Shown here: positions 30,831 through 33,375 of the stretch, piece by piece | How positions within the stretch are numbered: position 1 is the stretch's first letter | Layout of the letters: every line of letters begins with the position of its first letter | From: Deltaproteobacteria bacterium | Lineage (GTDB): Bacteria; Desulfobacterota; DSM-4660; Desulfatiglandales; Desulfatiglandaceae | DNA: 33,375 nt | Direction of reading: 5' to 3' | NCBI GenBank assembly: GCA_019310785.1 | Contig: JAFDDR010000037.1 | Span: 1 to 33,375 of the forward strand | The notes under the pieces: model-generated | What the model saw: the letters and a program-made list of their open reading frames with translations, nothing else | Database searches by the model: none | Told to the model about the DNA's origin: nothing | Program-made: the position numbers and the translations under genes

Positions 30831-33375
30831 TCAGTTCAAAGAAGAAAGCTGGATAACCAGGTCACCGGCCTCTGTTTCTTCATACAAAAGTGTCGGTCTG
30901 TAAACGCCAAGCCTGGAGGGCCGGAGAGAATCGGGCGCCAACCATGAAGTCTCCCTCTCCCCTTTTCTCTTCAGGCATTCCTCATCATCCGGGTCGCACT
31001 CCTCTTCCTCTTCCTCCTCCATGAGGATATCAATCCACAGGGGCGCTTTCATGAAAAACTCTGCCGTTGCCGCTGCGCGCAACAATTTCTCAAGCATTTC
31101 CTGCTGGGATGACAATGTGAGCAGGGAACCAAAATCTATGGTATTCGCACCAAAGACCACGTTGCCTATTGTCAATGTACCTGCCGCGTTTATCTGATCC
31201 AGCGAAACGTCCGCGCCGGCGAAGCCAATCGGGCTGACATTCCCCGAAACACCACCGGTCTCACCAAGATTAAAGAATATGTTGCTTGCAGAAGCCGGTT
31301 GAACTTGCAGCACCCAGTTACCAATAGCCGCATCTGTTCCAACCGTATTCCCTCCAATAATGATCGTGTTTCCTCTAACCGTCCCACCACCGGCTATGGT
31401 TGCACTGGTATTGGAGGATGCCCAATCAAGGCTGCCAAAAGCGGCTGTTGCATTTCCCGCGTTCAACATGCCCGCAACATTCACAGCCCCGGTGTTTGCA
31501 ATTAAAAGATCAGTGTTACTCGTGTTAATCGTGCCGCCCGGCAGGCTAAAATCGCCCCCGCGGCTTGTAAAGGTGTTTGTAGCATTCACATTGCCGTTCA
31601 GGTTGACCGCAGTATTTCCGGTAATGTCAATTAGCGCGGCAGTAATAGCTGCTGCCGTCAGAGTCCCGGAGCTGTGGACCATCAGGTTGCCAAGAACGGT
31701 CCCTCCTCCCACTGCCCCGGTAAAGGTGACATCGCCCGTACCGGCGGTCAGGTCCAGATTCTGAGTGCCGTTTAAAGCACCGACAAAGGTGATGTTCCCG
31801 CCTCCGGGACCTGTATCCACTGCCGTGTTAGCACCCAGCAATGTTGCACTGTTGAACGCAACGTTTCCGCCCGTGGTGGTCACGTTGGCGTTAAGGTTGG
31901 TGTTCCCGCCCGATGTTGCTACAAACCCGTTCGTGGCGGTTATATCACCGTTTATGTTAAGAACACCGCCTGCAATCGCGGTCATCGCGCCGCCAACATT
32001 GGATGCGATCAGGGTCAGGGCATTGGCATCGCTAACTGCCGCATTAAAACCTGCGTTCGTATTGAGTACCACCGTGCCTGTAAAGTTGTTTCCGGCATTG
32101 GTCAGATCGATGGCCCCACCAGCCCCGTTGAAAATCGCATTCCCCACGTTGGTGACAGCCCCGCCCGTCTGGGTGATGCCCACCGCGTTGACCGTGAGCG
32201 TGGAATTGTTCATGTTGGATGCCGCAAAATTCAGTGCATTGACGTCCGTTATGGACATGGCGTTGGCCGCGGTGTTGTTAAGCGACACCGTACCGGTGAA
32301 ATCATTGGCATTGTCCAGGGTCACATTTCCTGCCGTGCTCACCACCATGTTGGCCACGTTGAGCACAGTGCCCGCATTCTGGGTCACCGCACCGGTTATG
32401 TCGCCTCCTATGCCCACCAGAAGCGTTCCGTTTGCCGCGTTGACGTTGCCAAGCTGTACATTACCTGCATCCTGCACTGTGACAGCATTTCCGGCCGCGC
32501 TGGTGGTGGTCAGGGTCCCGTTCAGGTCGATGGCCCCGTTATCCCCGTCCACCAGGATGGTGCCGCCTCCCGCATTGATTGTCTGGGCCGCCAACTGGGT
32601 CACACCCACGCCCGTCACGGCCACGTTGCCGCCCCCCGAGGTCAGGTCACCTCCAAGGGTGACAAGACCGGTATGCGTTATGGTGATCGGATTGTTGGTA
32701 GTGGTTATGGGCCCGCCCGTATTGTTAAACGTCGTACCGGCGCTTGCAAAACCGCCCGGCGCTGTCACCGCACCGTTCAGGTCTACGCCCCCGCCATCTG
32801 TTATCGACATGGATACCGCATCTATCGAATTCGCCGCCGTAACACCTCCTGAACCGCTGTGAATAGTCAGTGCCCCGAGCTGTACCCCGTTCCCTACTTG
32901 CTGATCAAAGTCAATGCTGCCTGTACCTGCCGTCAGATCCAATGTCTGGGCTCCCGCTACCGTACCGTCTAACGTGTCGGCAAACTGGATGTTGCCACCA
33001 CCAGCGGCGCCCGTATTCACGGCCACATTAGCCGTCAGCGTCACAGTCTCAGCAAAGCTGATGTCATCATTCGTCGTCACAATACTATCATCAAGGTCCG
33101 TCGTACCTGTATCAGCACTGCTGTCCTGAATGAATGCACCGTCCAGATTGAAGTTCGCCCCCACAGCTATTGTCAGAAGACCTGCATTGTCAATCGTCAC
33201 AGTTCCGCCCGTCGTCGTCGTCACAGTGTTTAAAAAGTCAACCGTATCCGCGTTGATGTCAATACCCTCATCATCAACCGCAACCGTGTTGTCAAAATCC
33301 AGCGTTGCCGCCGATACCACGCTCAGACCGCTCAGCGCGCCACCCGCTCCTATCGTGCTCGTAAAATCTATGTTA
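30831..33375 (-). CDS. Giant beta-repeat adhesin/filamentous-haemagglutinin-like protein, C-terminal part (truncated by window edge)
   Basis: About 847 residues are visible and the frame is open to the right edge; GTG 33320 is only an internal codon. The sequence is low-complexity and rich in Gly, Ala, Asn, Thr and Val, with short strands such as GGNVTLDNANDFTGTVSLNN and NFTGTVVLNTNAG, typical of right-handed beta-helix secreted adhesins. A longer block recurs (NTGAAGGGNIQF..LDLTAGTG and DTGPGGGNITF..LDLTAGTG). The last ~100 residues differ: a helical part (EMLEKLLRAAATAEFF), a run of eight acidic residues before CDPDDEEC with two cysteines, and a basic/hydrophobic tail. No autotransporter barrel is seen. 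Such tails occur in two-partner-type secreted proteins, and the secretion route here is inferred. OmpH-like chaperone follows on the same strand. Confidence 0.8.
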   Translation of the reverse strand, partial: NIDFTSTIGAGGALSGLSVVSAATLDFDNTVAVDDEGIDINADTVDFLNTVTTTTGGTVTIDNAGLLTIAVGANFNLDGAFIQDSSADTGTTDLDDSIVTTNDDISFAETVTLTANVAVNTGAAGGGNIQFADTLDGTVAGAQTLDLTAGTGSIDFDQQVGNGVQLGALTIHSGSGGVTAANSIDAVSMSITDGGGVDLNGAVTAPGGFASAGTTFNNTGGPITTTNNPITITHTGLVTLGGDLTSGGGNVAVTGVGVTQLAAQTINAGGGTILVDGDNGAIDLNGTLTTTSAAGNAVTVQDAGNVQLGNVNAANGTLLVGIGGDITGAVTQNAGTVLNVANMVVSTAGNVTLDNANDFTGTVSLNNTAANAMSITDVNALNFAASNMNNSTLTVNAVGITQTGGAVTNVGNAIFNGAGGAIDLTNAGNNFTGTVVLNTNAGFNAAVSDANALTLIASNVGGAMTAIAGGVLNINGDITATNGFVATSGGNTNLNANVTTTGGNVAFNSATLLGANTAVDTGPGGGNITFVGALNGTQNLDLTAGTGDVTFTGAVGGGTVLGNLMVHSSGTLTAAAITAALIDITGNTAVNLNGNVNATNTFTSRGGDFSLPGGTINTSNTDLLIANTGAVNVAGMLNAGNATAAFGSLDWASSNTSATIAGGGTVRGNTIIIGGNTVGTDAAIGNWVLQVQPASASNIFFNLGETGGVSGNVSPIGFAGADVSLDQINAAGTLTIGNVVFGANTIDFGSLLTLSSQQEMLEKLLRAAATAEFFMKAPLWIDILMEEEEEEECDPDDEECLKRKGERETSWLAPDSLRPSRLGVYRPTLLYEETEAGDLVIQLSSLN

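Noticed and set aside
31360-32862. Two long plus-strand open frames (134 and 365 codons) opposite the adhesin
   Set aside because: They are Ala/Pro/Val-rich mirror frames of a low-complexity, GC-rich repeat gene; no known motif and no ribosome site.

Overview
The window looks like a chromosomal segment of a Gram-negative, probably anaerobic bacterium of the Deltaproteobacteria/Desulfobacterota type. This is an inference from gene content: an M99 peptidoglycan carboxypeptidase, an exported Memo/AmrB protein, Lcl_C (DUF1566) proteins, abundant eukaryotic-like Ser/Thr signalling, a giant beta-repeat adhesin with an OmpH/Skp chaperone, and many palindromic intergenic repeats. No rRNA, tRNA, CRISPR array, transposase or integrase was recognised. 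Both ends cut through genes.

Layout. (1) 1-1077, plus strand: 3' part of an RNB-family ribonuclease, interrupted by a +1 frameshift at a G5 run. (2) 1398-6574, minus strand: purB followed by a cell-wall module of L,D-transpeptidase/carboxypeptidase with two NTF2-like domains, a membrane coiled-coil protein, and an M99 carboxypeptidase whose last beta domain is in another frame. This resembles the Csd6/Csd4 pair that trims peptidoglycan in curved and helical bacteria. (3) 6694-15442: housekeeping and metabolic genes (UbiA/MenA-type prenyltransferase, MFS transporter, MagIII-like DNA glycosylase, EF-G paralogue, moaA, amidohydrolase, exported AmrB-like protein). (4) 15761-19719, minus strand: plsC-like acyltransferase, an exported LolA-like protein and priA, tightly spaced. 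(5) 19939-20124: a small Cys-containing protein behind a consensus sigma70-type promoter.

(6) 20138-30096 is the most unusual part, a compact signalling island. The minus strand carries a PP2C phosphatase, a class III adenylate cyclase fused to an FHA domain, and a SPOR-Lcl_C protein. Divergently, the plus strand carries a 1362-residue exported protein, a second PP2C, and a Ser/Thr kinase joined through one membrane helix to an FGE/sulfatase-modifying-factor-like domain. The 1362-residue protein has a caspase-like domain with both catalytic residues replaced, ten ~90-residue beta repeats and an Lcl_C domain. Three proteins of the island carry extracytoplasmic domains of the C-type-lectin-like superfamily (two Lcl_C, one FGE-like). 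Together with kinase, two phosphatases, an FHA reader and a cyclase, this suggests an envelope-sensing phosphorylation/cAMP circuit. I know of no described system with this exact set.

(7) 30223 to the right edge, minus strand: the C-terminal 847 or so residues of a beta-repeat adhesin, followed downstream by an OmpH/Skp-type chaperone.

The intergenic spaces hold at least five families of dispersed or palindromic repeats. One is a 39-nt hairpin whose two copies differ by compensatory changes. Another is a 54-bp promoter-like element shared upstream of purB and the amidohydrolase gene.
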